Assembly: GCA_014800245.1 (NCBI GenBank)
Contig: JAAVGM010000028.1
Span: forward strand, 1-43,752
DNA from: Bacteroidales bacterium
Lineage (GTDB): Bacteria > Bacteroidota > Bacteroidia > Bacteroidales > Muribaculaceae
DNA: 43,752 nucleotides
Direction: 5' to 3'
Of this stretch, positions 9,001 to 17,554 are shown one piece after another (within the stretch, counting starts at the first letter, position 1; every line of letters starts with the position of its first letter). Made by a program: the position numbers and the translations under genes. The notes under the pieces are model-generated. The model ran no database searches. It worked only from the letters and a program-made list of their open reading frames with translations, and was not told the origin of the DNA.

Positions 9001-11954
9001 AAGTGAAAGATGCGACAGTATCGGGTGTTACCTCAACAGCGGTTCGCGGTCGCGACATGACTCTCAAGATCACTCCCAACTCTCCGGCTTACCGTGTTGA
9101 CCTCAAGGTGAACGGCGTGGAGGTTCTCAAGAATCAGGCAGTGGTAAACTACACCTTCGTAGCGATGGAAGATATGAACTTCGAAGCTGATGTTTACGAT
9201 CCCAAGATTGGTGGAGCAGTGGTTTACAATGTTCAGCCAGGCGAACTCCTCAAAGCGGTAACTGCAGAATCAGTGGCAGCGAATGTGGTAGTAGTAGGAG
9301 AGGTTTACAGCAAGGATCTTTCCAACGCGTTCCGTCAGCCATTTGCAGCAAACACCATCAAGAAGCTCGACCTTTCAGGAGTGAAGATTGTAGCAAACGT
9401 GCTCACTCCCACCAGCGACGATGATAAGATTGACAACTTCATCCCGGCAAACCTTTTCTATAATCCTTCAGCTATAGGATCAGTAATGCCGGTTGTAGAA
9501 GAGATCATCCTTCCCAAGACAGTGACACGAATCGCAGAAGCAGCATTCAAAAATTGTGCAAACATCAAGGAAATTACATTGCCTGAGGCTCTAAGATCAA
9601 CAAGAATAGAGGTAGGGAAATATCCTTCAGGTAGTGTAAAATATGGATTCGCACTCGGATATCAGGCTTTCCAAGGCTGCACATCCTTGCAAGTGATTCG
9701 TATTCCCGGAGAACCTGAAAAAGTGAACGGGAATTATGTAGTGGCTCACCACGATCCTTATGGAGTCTATCAGCCATCGATGTACCAATATTCCAACTAT
9801 AATCTCGGTCATGAGGATCCCAAGAAAGTGACTGTAATAGTTCCGGAAGAATATCTAAGCGTCTATAGAACTCACAATGAAAGGGGAATGTATGATAGCA
9901 ATCCTTGGGAAGGACATGGTTACAACATCCTCTCGGAGAATCCTGTTTACGGAATCACTTTTGATCCGACTCGTGTAAAAGCAGATGGCGTAGAAGTCAA
10001 CAAATTGGCATCCTTCCTCGGCGACGATGTAGCAGTAGAGAGCAAGACTGTGGATGTGAAGCTTGGTCTGATCAATCCTCAGGGTAAATACAAGGTCTAT
10101 GACAACGGTAATGAGATTCAGCCCGCAGAAGACGGCACTATCGCAGTGACATTCTACAACCCCGCAAAGAAAGCTGACCTCGCAGGCAATCATCAGATAG
10201 ATGTGGTTTACACACACGATGTGAACTTCAACTCCACCTCTTCTCACTTCGCAATCAGTGTACCGACCGATTCTATCCCCGGCAGCACATTCGACACAAC
10301 AGACGCTCTGAAACCTGTGCTCCGCGATGTGGCTGAAAATTCAGAGGTTCGTTTCAAAGTGGATTTCGCCACAGAACATGCAGAAGGTCTTGAGGCTCGC
10401 GTGATGATCGGCAACGATGAACTCACAGCCGATTCAGAAGGGTTCTACAGCATCTCGATTGTGAATGCAGGCAAGAACATTGACATCTTTGCAATCCCCA
10501 CCGAGGGTGCTACTCTCAACGCAGAAGATCTCGCGGCTATCAAGCCCGAAGAAGCTCAGGGGATCACTTCAATCTCTCTCGAAGGCGAAATGACATCAGA
10601 AGACTTCGACCAGATGAAAGAATGCTTCCCCAATCTTGAGACACTCGACCTCTCCGCCTACGACGGCGAACTCCCCGCAGAAGCTTTCGCAGGAATGACA
10701 GCTCTCACCACAGTGGTTCTTCCCGAAGTAGAGGAGGTGAGCGAAAATATGTTCAGCGGATGTGAAAACCTCCAGAGCATTGACATCCCCGCTACAGTGA
10801 CCTCAATCGGAGCAGGTGCGTTCAAAGACTGCACATCTCTCGAAAGCATCACCCTCACAGGCGTTACCTCAATCGGAGACGGAGCATTCGACGGATGCGA
10901 CAACATGACCTCAATCACTCTCCTTGCCTCCAACTCAGATCCTAAGAGCGAAGCTCGCCGCAAAGCTCAGAAAAAAGCAGGTTCGCTCAGCTCCAAGGCC
11001 TTCAAGGGATTGAATCCCAACTGCATCGTGCTCCTCGACGAAGGAGTGGCAGCTCCCGCAGCAGAAGCCAACTACCTCCGCACAAAGAGCGGTCAGATCA
11101 CAGAGACAGATGTTGAAGGAAATGAGATCATCCGCCAGGGTCGCACCTACAGCGCCGAAACAGACATCACCTTCGTGCAAGGTTATCCTTTGGCAATCCC
11201 CTACGCTTTCAACCTTGAAAATGGCGCAGTGGTAGCTCTCGAAGCTGAGACAGAGAAATGGACTCAGGTAGTGGTTCCCTTCAATGTTCAGACAATCAGC
11301 GACGCATCGAACAATGAAATCGCGGTCACTCTTGCAGAGGATGACGCAGAGTATGTAGAGGGCAATCTCATCTACACTCTCCTTGAGAATGGCGAGAAGC
11401 TCCAGAGCGTTGAGAAGATGGAGGCAAACGTTCCTTATCTCTTCCACGCTTATCAGAGAGGCAAGACAATCTTCGCAACAGGTGAAGGCACAATCCCCGC
11501 TACCCCCTCTGAGATTCGCGTTGACGGCAAAGAGTTCTCACTCCACGCTTCTTATAAGAACGAGACTCGCCCCGCTTCCGAGACCTATCTCCTCGACAGC
11601 AATGCATTCGCCTTCGCTCCCGCATGGTCGGATGATGAGAATGAGGATTCAATCGAGCTCCTTCCCTTCGAGATCTACGCTACATCTCCCGTGAAACTTC
11701 CTGAGATTCTCACAGGTCTCCCCGGCACAGAGCGTCCCACAGGTGTAGAAGATGCAGATATGGCAGTAAGCGAACTTCAGGTTTCAATCGAAGGAAACGC
11801 GATGGTGGTTTACTCTCCCGAGAATCGCACAGAAGTTCTCTACACCGCAGACGGCAAGGCAGTAAGCAAGGTTAGCCTCAACGCCGGACGCAACGTGATC
11901 GAGCTCCCCGCAGCAGGAATCTATATCCTCGGCAACTGCAAGGTGATCTTCTAA
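6066..11954 (+). CDS. Secreted C10-family (streptopain-like) cysteine peptidase with leucine-rich repeat modules
   Basis: A 1962-residue exported protein. Residues 1-23 form a signal peptide, about 24-130 a Spi-type propeptide ('SLNEAQALAKEFV', 'GGFVMVSGES'), and about 150-345 the C10 catalytic domain. Catalytic Cys172 lies in 'LVGCVGTAMA' and His305 in 'GHAFVCDGYDG', followed by 'FRFNWGWGG'. Beyond the enzyme, two related blocks of Ig-like strands followed by BspA-type repeats (LRR_5: 'KEVILPNSVNRF', 'EEIILPKTVTRI') suggest an internal duplication. A third repeat block sits near 1510-1610 ('IDIPATVTSIGAGAF'). The last ~55 residues form a short tail ending 'GIYILGNCKVIF'. Streptopain and interpain are about 400-900 residues, so this is unusually large. 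Codon use is strongly C-ending except at about 9540-10010. The function is probably extracellular proteolysis of host or dietary protein. Confidence 0.93.
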   Translation: MNRYFNWIILPSLLLGTSITTYAEKISLNEAQALAKEFVSSKTGNLTENISLDPVFTAGTEKEPLYYVFNLANNGGFVMVSGESTTTPVLGYSFTNGFPVKNMPDGMKWMLNGIEREIKAAPSIQKAQSPSDLKRVARKSAERSAKKELSTPKWSQEGPFNAMIPGQPLVGCVGTAMATIMKYYEYPAAGTGSFGGVDFATSYDWKNMRMDNYRSGFSSEEGDAVALLMYHASKSIDTQYAMSGSSAYEVRVPGALSTYFGYDPGVSYKKRSEVASQEAWDEIVRAEIEAGRPVLYCGQDVTAGHAFVCDGYDGNYFRFNWGWGGSADGYFLTSTLNPMVSRQHSYNNLNTIIYNIKPNESAVGEWSPIHITADGNQAGIGSDLTDLTSGKTFTVRVGNLKNIGNSDFNGKIAVALCDEKGKMKALLSSPANFSMISMGYLPTGYQDFRNCSLPAGTSVAATDRVRIMTQANGQNEWLPVAGELLTVNEINPNSATPASFMVTLPTVAGVTVEGASSVIRGWNYSFKVLPGNPAEDVVTVKANGVTLIANANTYTIENVRENQEISILVQKAADVKEKRSFWVGTPGTLSTIIPESETGTIKDLTLFGTLDSRDFAFLKNAMNVNRLDISGVNIAAYGSDQANAIPRDAFRGKSALKEVILPNSVNRFNNACFALSGITSITIPASVSKYEYNIFVSCTALRDIYVGRENAEFINWCVLSGVKTDLVTLHVPSERAVSNYQKAENWNTIKNIIVDKPEVKNEVLFAVMEDNEVKFETSALTGKMEKGSSVSFKASHIADNDNNMTVYANATRLTPDANGNYNVNLADNTIIHFELTAPMTPDPNKSQWTLTDKNGSIGMVTDAVNVIPGSEFTIRLNALNIPKGYDQAYWGAVLTDKNGNIKEFISPVNVWSAGPGDNHKLNVTCKVNESNVREGNQIRIATSFNKRNWNLVKGASAEIVDALPALNNMTPVYNINVAEVKDATVSGVTSTAVRGRDMTLKITPNSPAYRVDLKVNGVEVLKNQAVVNYTFVAMEDMNFEADVYDPKIGGAVVYNVQPGELLKAVTAESVAANVVVVGEVYSKDLSNAFRQPFAANTIKKLDLSGVKIVANVLTPTSDDDKIDNFIPANLFYNPSAIGSVMPVVEEIILPKTVTRIAEAAFKNCANIKEITLPEALRSTRIEVGKYPSGSVKYGFALGYQAFQGCTSLQVIRIPGEPEKVNGNYVVAHHDPYGVYQPSMYQYSNYNLGHEDPKKVTVIVPEEYLSVYRTHNERGMYDSNPWEGHGYNILSENPVYGITFDPTRVKADGVEVNKLASFLGDDVAVESKTVDVKLGLINPQGKYKVYDNGNEIQPAEDGTIAVTFYNPAKKADLAGNHQIDVVYTHDVNFNSTSSHFAISVPTDSIPGSTFDTTDALKPVLRDVAENSEVRFKVDFATEHAEGLEARVMIGNDELTADSEGFYSISIVNAGKNIDIFAIPTEGATLNAEDLAAIKPEEAQGITSISLEGEMTSEDFDQMKECFPNLETLDLSAYDGELPAEAFAGMTALTTVVLPEVEEVSENMFSGCENLQSIDIPATVTSIGAGAFKDCTSLESITLTGVTSIGDGAFDGCDNMTSITLLASNSDPKSEARRKAQKKAGSLSSKAFKGLNPNCIVLLDEGVAAPAAEANYLRTKSGQITETDVEGNEIIRQGRTYSAETDITFVQGYPLAIPYAFNLENGAVVALEAETEKWTQVVVPFNVQTISDASNNEIAVTLAEDDAEYVEGNLIYTLLENGEKLQSVEKMEANVPYLFHAYQRGKTIFATGEGTIPATPSEIRVDGKEFSLHASYKNETRPASETYLLDSNAFAFAPAWSDDENEDSIELLPFEIYATSPVKLPEILTGLPGTERPTGVEDADMAVSELQVSIEGNAMVVYSPENRTEVLYTADGKAVSKVSLNAGRNVIELPAAGIYILGNCKVIF

Positions 11955-11994
11955 AGATACCCGCAAAATAGAATTAGAAAAATTGGAATAATTA

Positions 11995-12029
11995 AGATGG
12001 CCGCGTCCTCTCGACGCGGCCATCTTTCG
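11995..12029. terminator. Strong terminator between convergent genes
   Basis: A perfect 13-bp stem (11995-12007 with 12013-12025, AGATGGCCGCGTC) encloses a 5-base loop, followed by TTTCGTT. It ends the large peptidase gene and can also serve the leftward leucine-rich repeat operon. Confidence 0.88.
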
Positions 12030-12057
12030 TTGTGCCATAGTGGTTCTATGACAAGGC

Positions 12058-13368
12058 TTACTTTATTACTTTATAAACTTCTGATCCTTTTTTTACAATA
12101 AATATTCCTTTAGAGGGATTTGCAACGATATTACCCTGTAGATCATAATAGACGGGGTGGGAATCATCTGATGCTGCATCAATCTCCTCCATCCCCGACG
12201 GACGGTTGACATCAGTTACATATTGCAGAAGATTCACTTTATCGATCCAGCAGCGCACCCCTACACGATCACCTGTGATATGGTATCCCTCACCTTTATT
12301 AGGAATTAGATCGCCTGTTTCAGGATTGAAAAGAGTGAGGAATGATATACCATCGATTCTTTCGAATGCTGAAAAATAATCGGGAGAGGAAGTTTGCTTC
12401 ACTTCCACAATATCCGACAACGGCTTGACAATCGCCTGCGAAGCGAGGAATTCCGGTTTGGTATCTTCACTTCCTGTCTCAATATAGTTCTTGATATTTT
12501 CATTCAGTTGCTGATCGCAATAGATCTCTTTTAAATACTTATTGCGTAATAATTTGGAGGCATCGCAGAAATCCATGAAATTTGAGTTGAGGATGAAAAC
12601 GCGTTCCATAGCTAACCCTGAGAAAGCATCTTTCCCTATAGATTTAATATTTTCGGGAATAACAATCTCCTTCAGCCCCGGCAAGAAAGCAAAAGCCAAA
12701 TTGCCGATCTTGGTGAGATCCGGACCAAGAGTGATAGAGGGGAACGGACCTGCATTGCAGAAAGCCACATTCCCGATCTCCCTTAGTTTCTCGCCACCGG
12801 TAAATTCAGAAAGACTCTTACATTCGTAGAAACCTCCGGCATAAATATACTGAATCTCCGGCAGATTTACCTTTTTCACGCCTGATCCATTGAAGGCATA
12901 ATCCACGATTGTCTTGCATTTCGGCAAATTAATCTCAGAGAGAGCATATGTTTTATAGAATGCATAATTGCCGATAAGTTCGATGCTTCCTGATTTGGCT
13001 TCAGTGAAAGAGCGAAGTTTCTTGCAATCGGCGAAAGCATAACTTGGGATAGTGGAGATTGCGCTGCACACCTTTACGGAAGTAAGATCCTCACAGGCGC
13101 GGAAACCGCTCTCCTTTATTGCGACAGGAAGGAAAACATAGCCGTCGATGGAATAAGAATCTTGAATCTCCAATGCGCCGGCAGGGGGTGCATCAGAATT
13201 GGCAAAAACGGTGACAAATGCTTCCTTCTCGATGATGGCGAACACCTCTCCGATCAAATTGTCGGTCAGATTCACCTGATCATTTACAGCCACTTCATTC
13301 TGTGCGAAAGACGGGATAGCAGCGACGCAGGCTGCCAGAAAAGACAGAACACATTTCTTCATAATCAT
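12058..13368 (-). CDS. Secreted BspA-like leucine-rich repeat protein
   Basis: A 436-residue exported protein with a signal peptide (residues 1-22, 'VAAIPSFAQ'). A run of BspA/LRR_5 repeats follows ('FRACEDLTSVKVCSAISTI', 'ALSEINLPKCKTIVDYAF', 'GLKEIVIPENIKSIGKDAF'). It ends in the short tail 'VYYDLQGNIVANPSKGIFIVKKG'. BspA-type repeats in oral and gut Bacteroidales mediate adhesion to fibronectin, other bacteria or mucosa; the partner here is unknown. Its ATG at 13366-13368 overlaps the TGA of the upstream gene (ATGA), so the two are translationally coupled; an internal ATG at 13362 is an alternative. No catalytic domain is seen. Confidence 0.88.
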   Translation of the reverse strand: MIMKKCVLSFLAACVAAIPSFAQNEVAVNDQVNLTDNLIGEVFAIIEKEAFVTVFANSDAPPAGALEIQDSYSIDGYVFLPVAIKESGFRACEDLTSVKVCSAISTIPSYAFADCKKLRSFTEAKSGSIELIGNYAFYKTYALSEINLPKCKTIVDYAFNGSGVKKVNLPEIQYIYAGGFYECKSLSEFTGGEKLREIGNVAFCNAGPFPSITLGPDLTKIGNLAFAFLPGLKEIVIPENIKSIGKDAFSGLAMERVFILNSNFMDFCDASKLLRNKYLKEIYCDQQLNENIKNYIETGSEDTKPEFLASQAIVKPLSDIVEVKQTSSPDYFSAFERIDGISFLTLFNPETGDLIPNKGEGYHITGDRVGVRCWIDKVNLLQYVTDVNRPSGMEEIDAASDDSHPVYYDLQGNIVANPSKGIFIVKKGSEVYKVIK

Positions 13369-15554
13369 AGTTTAATTTTTAAAGTATTAATGTTATTGAT
13401 TTCGTTGCGATATGTTATAAGAATTATTCCGGGGTTGAGCAAGGAAAGATCGGCATAAACCCCTTTCCCCTTCATAAGGGAGCAGCCGTCGGCAGAGTAG
13501 ATTTCATAATCCGTAGGGTAGGAGAATTCGATAATCTTGCCATTAATCTTGATGTCGGCATCTTTCTCGGAGAGGGTGATTCCTGTAGAAAGCCAATGAG
13601 TATTGGGGTAATCAGTGAGGAAGTAATTCCCGTCAACCTTATAAGAGAGTCTCACCTTGGATACTTGCGAATATGGAACCACCGATTCAAAAGATCCGTC
13701 AGCGGCTGCATGCAACACCTGATCATCATTAAGGATGACTCTGAAATCACTCACCTCCGGGAAATTATCGATACTGATATTCTTCCGAAGAGAAGGGGAG
13801 ATTTTCATCGTGTTTTGAGGTGTCTTATAGAAAGAGATATCAAACATCTCAACCACCTTATTCCCCCTTTCAATAGCAAGGGAATATGAAGGCGATGTTC
13901 CGCCCGGAATGAAATATGTGGCATCAGGAACCACATAATCTATATACTCCGGCCATCGTGGCTCCTCCAGCTGATAGGCATCCAGATATATTAAAGGGGC
14001 AACTGTGGCTCCATTTCCTGCACTAAACATCCGACCTATAGGGAGCGAATTATAGAGAGGAGAATATCCATAATTCTTTGTGGTTGTGACATACATCTTG
14101 GGTGTGAAATGTTGTTTCCCCATGTAGGTGGAATAGACGAACTGAGGCGACACCACTGTGCTTGTACTGGAGATATAGATTGTATCCACCATGCAGGAAT
14201 AGCCAAACGCAGGAGGAGTGGGAAGTTCGTCGGGATTATAATGCCAGAATCCGGTGTAGTCGCCGAATCTCAGCGTTTTCAGTTTGAGGCATCCGGCAGC
14301 ATATCCCGGACCGATGGCGAGGTCGGCATCCACATAATCCATCATAAGAGAGGAAAAATTTATCTCTGTAAGATTTCTGCAATAGGCAAAAAGATATTCC
14401 CCGGAGAAATAATCTGCTATCTCCGAAGGTTCAAACACCACCTTCTCCAGCCCCGTATTATAGAAAGAGGAATCCTCGCTCATCACGGTTTCTCCCCGGA
14501 ATGGGAATGATTTCAATTCGCGGCAGTTTTTGAAAGCTGATTCTCCTACACTCTCCAAAGGATAGGTTGATTCTATTTTTGTGAGCACCGGGCAATTTTC
14601 GGCAAATCGGTCGGAGACACGAGCCAACTTACTTTTAAAATTCACTGATTTAAGAGCCGGACACTCCGCCACCATCTTTTTCCCATATCCATCCACACCC
14701 TCGGGGATTGTTAGAGATGTCAGTCCACTCCCGGCGAAAGCATTGTCACCAATTTTTATAATAGAGGAAGACAAGGTGACTGATTTGAGAGATGCGCACC
14801 CATAGAAAGCGTAGGAAGAAACTTCTTGGATGTTTGAAGCGATGGAATATGTTGCCAAATCCCCTTTCGGAGGCGCCGATACCACACGATTTTTATTGAT
14901 AAGCACCCCTGAGGAAAGAGTGAGTTCTGTAGTCTCCGCTGAGGTGAGGCGGATCTTATTCAGCTTTGTCATCCTGTTTAATCCTCCATTTTCAAACACC
15001 TCTACATCGCGGGCAAACACTACCGTGTGGATAGTTGAATTTCCGGCAAAGGCATCCGGACTAACATTTTTGCAGTTTTCCGTAAGTGTGAATGTTCCGG
15101 TAGAAGTTTGATAAGAAGCCGGAATATTCAGCAGTTCCTTTTTCCCTTTAAGGTATAGAGCGCCGTCTGCGTCGGCTTCAAATAAAGCAGACCCGGATTC
15201 CACCTTAAAATATTTCAGACTCGGACAATTATTAAAATTATCAGTAGTGGAATTCACAATATAGGTTTGATATGCATCTCCGATCTTTTTATAAGAAGCC
15301 GGGATGGTGATTTCTGTCACATCCGTCAGGTTGTCGAGGGCATGTTCCTCCACCTCGGTGATGGTGTAGGTTTCTCCATCCGTATGGGTGAAGGATGTTG
15401 GAAGCTTCAATTTTGTTGACGACGGTTGGCTGCCACTCCACCCAATCAGACGACAAGTCTTTTTGGAAGTGTTGAATTTATCGCAATGATAAATCATAGC
15501 CGGAGCGTGGATCGCAAAGGCCATCAATGCGACAAGAGATAGAAATTTTCTCAT
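13365..15554 (-). CDS. Secreted BspA-like leucine-rich repeat protein, 729 residues
   Basis: The signal peptide is residues 1-19 ('MRKFLSLVALMAFAIHAPA'). Residues about 60-480 are a long series of LRR_5 repeats ('EVEEHALDNLTDVTEITIP', 'YAFYGCASLKSVTLSSSI', 'NAFAGSGLTSLTIPEGV'). The region about 500-650 is beta-rich without recognised repeats. The end ('YEIYSADGCSLMKGKGVYADLSLLNPGIILITY') resembles the short C-terminal tail of the other exported proteins here. It is the first gene of a two-gene leftward operon. The adhesion role is inferred from the family. It is divergent from the TPR/LuxR regulator, with a 258-base gap rich in GTCTAT boxes, so that regulator or its box-binding protein may also control this operon. 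Confidence 0.87.
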   Translation of the reverse strand: MRKFLSLVALMAFAIHAPAMIYHCDKFNTSKKTCRLIGWSGSQPSSTKLKLPTSFTHTDGETYTITEVEEHALDNLTDVTEITIPASYKKIGDAYQTYIVNSTTDNFNNCPSLKYFKVESGSALFEADADGALYLKGKKELLNIPASYQTSTGTFTLTENCKNVSPDAFAGNSTIHTVVFARDVEVFENGGLNRMTKLNKIRLTSAETTELTLSSGVLINKNRVVSAPPKGDLATYSIASNIQEVSSYAFYGCASLKSVTLSSSIIKIGDNAFAGSGLTSLTIPEGVDGYGKKMVAECPALKSVNFKSKLARVSDRFAENCPVLTKIESTYPLESVGESAFKNCRELKSFPFRGETVMSEDSSFYNTGLEKVVFEPSEIADYFSGEYLFAYCRNLTEINFSSLMMDYVDADLAIGPGYAAGCLKLKTLRFGDYTGFWHYNPDELPTPPAFGYSCMVDTIYISSTSTVVSPQFVYSTYMGKQHFTPKMYVTTTKNYGYSPLYNSLPIGRMFSAGNGATVAPLIYLDAYQLEEPRWPEYIDYVVPDATYFIPGGTSPSYSLAIERGNKVVEMFDISFYKTPQNTMKISPSLRKNISIDNFPEVSDFRVILNDDQVLHAAADGSFESVVPYSQVSKVRLSYKVDGNYFLTDYPNTHWLSTGITLSEKDADIKINGKIIEFSYPTDYEIYSADGCSLMKGKGVYADLSLLNPGIILITYRNEINNINTLKIKL

Positions 15555-15599
15555 GAGTTGATACGATATGAAATGATACGATTTATTTAGTCAGCGGCG

Positions 15600-15607
15600 C
15601 AAATTTA
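15600..15607 (-). promoter_or_regulatory. Probable -7 box of the leucine-rich repeat operon (TAAATTTG)
   Basis: On the minus strand this reads TAAATTTG, matching TAnnTTTG, and gives a transcript start about 40 bases before the ATG at 15554. A short direct repeat TGATACGAT (15559-15567 and 15574-15582) lies in the leader. No -33 element is evident. Confidence 0.4.
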
Positions 15608-15655
15608 AGGATAATATTTCGGTAGGAGATTAGAGATAGCAGAGTAATTTCTGCA

Positions 15656-15826
15656 ATAGACCCGTAATAGCCTCAACAGAGTCTATTTCAAAATGACAAA
15701 TTGTATTCGGTCTATCCTGCAATAGGTCTATTATGGGTCTATTTATGCGGATAGAGGGGGAAGGAGGGGTTGTCTATTTGTAGAAAAGGAGGAATGTTTC
15801 TAATTTTGGGTTATGAAAAAGTCTAT
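15656..15826. promoter_or_regulatory. Cluster of seven GTCTAT boxes (candidate operator array)
   Basis: GTCTAT occurs on the + strand at 15681, 15710, 15726, 15737, 15772 and 15821, and on the minus strand at 15656-15661. Most copies extend to GGTCTATT or GTCTATTT. The minus copy AATAGACCCGTAATAG (15655-15670) and the plus copy at 15728-15743 form a 16-bp dyad with one mismatch. About 0.1 copy would be expected by chance. The 15772 copy overlaps the -33 element of the regulator promoter. This looks like a binding array for a transcription factor. Confidence 0.65.
15777..15808 (+). promoter_or_regulatory. Promoter of the TPR/LuxR regulator, TTTG-20-TAATTTTG
   Basis: A TTTG at 15777-15780 and TAATTTTG at 15801-15808 are separated by 20 bases, a full match to the Bacteroidales -33/-7 pattern. 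The predicted transcription start falls at or just after the ATG at 15813, so the message would be leaderless, or translation would begin at the in-frame ATG at 15843. Confidence 0.6.
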
Positions 15827-17513
15827 ACATATAAGATCATTAATGTGTCGGGTGGTTTTCTCGGCAGGGATTATAGGAGGATTCTTGGCAGGGTGCAATC
15901 ATCCGGAAAAAGGTGTAGGAGGCTTGGGATGGTCGCCGATAAATCCGGATGCCGATTCAATCACCAAGAGAATCGACAGAATGTTTTTTCTTCACTCTCC
16001 GAAAGAGGAGATCAAGATTAGAATCGACTCTTTGCGCGAGATGTCAAAAGAGAGAGAAAATAATTCATTAGCATCAAGAGTTGAATTTTTCGATACCCGC
16101 TTCCTTCTTTATGACGGCGATTATGAAGCCTATGAAAAGGGGGTGGAGAGACTGCTTCATAAGGTGGATTCCACATCAGATCCATATCTATACAACCGCC
16201 TCCTTGATTTAGCTCCCGAAACGGATGTGCGCGATTCAGAGGAGTATTGCCGGCTCAATAACCTTCTTGAATATTTCCAAGGGAAGGGGGATGAAATAAT
16301 GACTGCATCTGTGCTATTAGATATGGGCAACCTCCTGAAAAATGTCAGGGATCCAAAGGGAGCCATCTCATTATATTCGCAAGCTGATTCCTTATTCAGA
16401 GCGAATGGGCTGGAGAAAGTGGCATCGTGGAACAGAATGAATACCGCCACCGCACTGTTTATCCTGCGCGACACTTTGGAAGGGGTCAGGATTCTTGAAG
16501 AGATGAGGAGAGACCCTGTGGTGAGAAATGATTCGGATCTCTATGAAAGGGTTTTGCACAATCTCTTCATCGACGGTCAGAAAAGAGAAGCACTCGATTC
16601 ATTATATGCTATAAAAGGGGAGAGGAGCGAATCATTAGTAGAGACATTCATGTCGAATGCCTGCCTGAATGAAGGCCGGATTACGGAGGCTGTGGATCAT
16701 GCTGAGAAAGCTGTGGCAAAGGCTTTGGCAGAGGAAAACTATAACGACTATGCTGTGGCTCTCTATGCACAAGCCGATGCTCTTTCTGCCCGTGGCGACA
16801 CGCTGAAAGCTTATCGCTCGCTTATCGAAGCAGTGGAACTCACCGACGAGATAGCAAATGCCAACGAACCCGATGCAATAAAAAGCAATGAGACCGCACG
16901 CCTGCTTCAGATGAGAAGACTCGAAACGGAACTTGCCAAGAGCCGTTGGATTCTACGTATTGTATGCATCGGTTTTGCATTGTTGGTATTGATTGGAGTC
17001 GGGAGCTTCTTTATAAGGCGGCGAATAAAAGCATTGCGAGAAAAGACACAGATGGAGAGCGAAGAGAAGGAGAGGATTGCAAGGAAATTGGTGGCAACTC
17101 AAATAGCGATGGATGAAACCGACCGCGTGCTCACCACTGTAGGGAAGGCTGTAGAGGAGATGGCGGGCAACGGTAATAGAGTGCAATCCAGAGAGATTGC
17201 AAATGCGATTCATACGCATAAAGTGAGGAGCACCGACAGAGAGACTTTCATAGAGTCGTATTCCACCGTGAATCCTGATTTTGCTACAAGATTGAAACAA
17301 CAGAACCCGGCAATCACCGAGCCCGACGTAAGGTTGGCATCCTATATCGTAACAGGGATGGACAATAAGCAGATAGCCGCAACGATGGGGATTCGCCCCG
17401 AATCAGTGAAACAGGCAAGGTGGAGGCTTCGAACAAAGCTTTCCCTTCCTAAAGGCGCATCATTGGAAGAGACTTTAAGAGAATTAAACAGGCCCGCTAA
17501 TGATAAAGCTTGA
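15813..17513 (+). CDS. Membrane-anchored TPR regulator with C-terminal LuxR-type helix-turn-helix
   Basis: A 566-residue predicted one-component regulator. The N-terminus has a hydrophobic segment with a lipobox-like 'FLAGC' (Cys28). Residues about 50-360 are helical TPR-like repeats ('ALYAQADALSARGDTLKAYRSL'). One transmembrane helix follows (about 377-400, 'IVCIGFALLVLIGVGSFFI'), then a charged coiled-coil and a GerE/LuxR-like DNA-binding domain (about 508-556, 'RLASYIVTGMDNKQIAATMGI'). So a periplasmic sensor is joined through the membrane to a DNA-binding head, an arrangement used by Bacteroidales regulators; the starch regulator SusR is also described as a membrane-bound regulator. It is flanked by exported leucine-rich repeat genes and amylases, which are candidate targets. 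The start is uncertain: if the mRNA starts near 15813, M11 (15843) may be used. Confidence 0.85.
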   Translation: MKKSIHIRSLMCRVVFSAGIIGGFLAGCNHPEKGVGGLGWSPINPDADSITKRIDRMFFLHSPKEEIKIRIDSLREMSKERENNSLASRVEFFDTRFLLYDGDYEAYEKGVERLLHKVDSTSDPYLYNRLLDLAPETDVRDSEEYCRLNNLLEYFQGKGDEIMTASVLLDMGNLLKNVRDPKGAISLYSQADSLFRANGLEKVASWNRMNTATALFILRDTLEGVRILEEMRRDPVVRNDSDLYERVLHNLFIDGQKREALDSLYAIKGERSESLVETFMSNACLNEGRITEAVDHAEKAVAKALAEENYNDYAVALYAQADALSARGDTLKAYRSLIEAVELTDEIANANEPDAIKSNETARLLQMRRLETELAKSRWILRIVCIGFALLVLIGVGSFFIRRRIKALREKTQMESEEKERIARKLVATQIAMDETDRVLTTVGKAVEEMAGNGNRVQSREIANAIHTHKVRSTDRETFIESYSTVNPDFATRLKQQNPAITEPDVRLASYIVTGMDNKQIAATMGIRPESVKQARWRLRTKLSLPKGASLEETLRELNRPANDKA

Positions 17514-17554
17514 ATAATAAGTAGCTACGAATAATTAATCGATATAGTTAAATA

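Noticed and set aside
10935..11447. A 170-codon minus-strand frame inside the C10 peptidase gene
   Set aside because: It is antisense to a continuous, well-supported reading frame and has no recognisable content.
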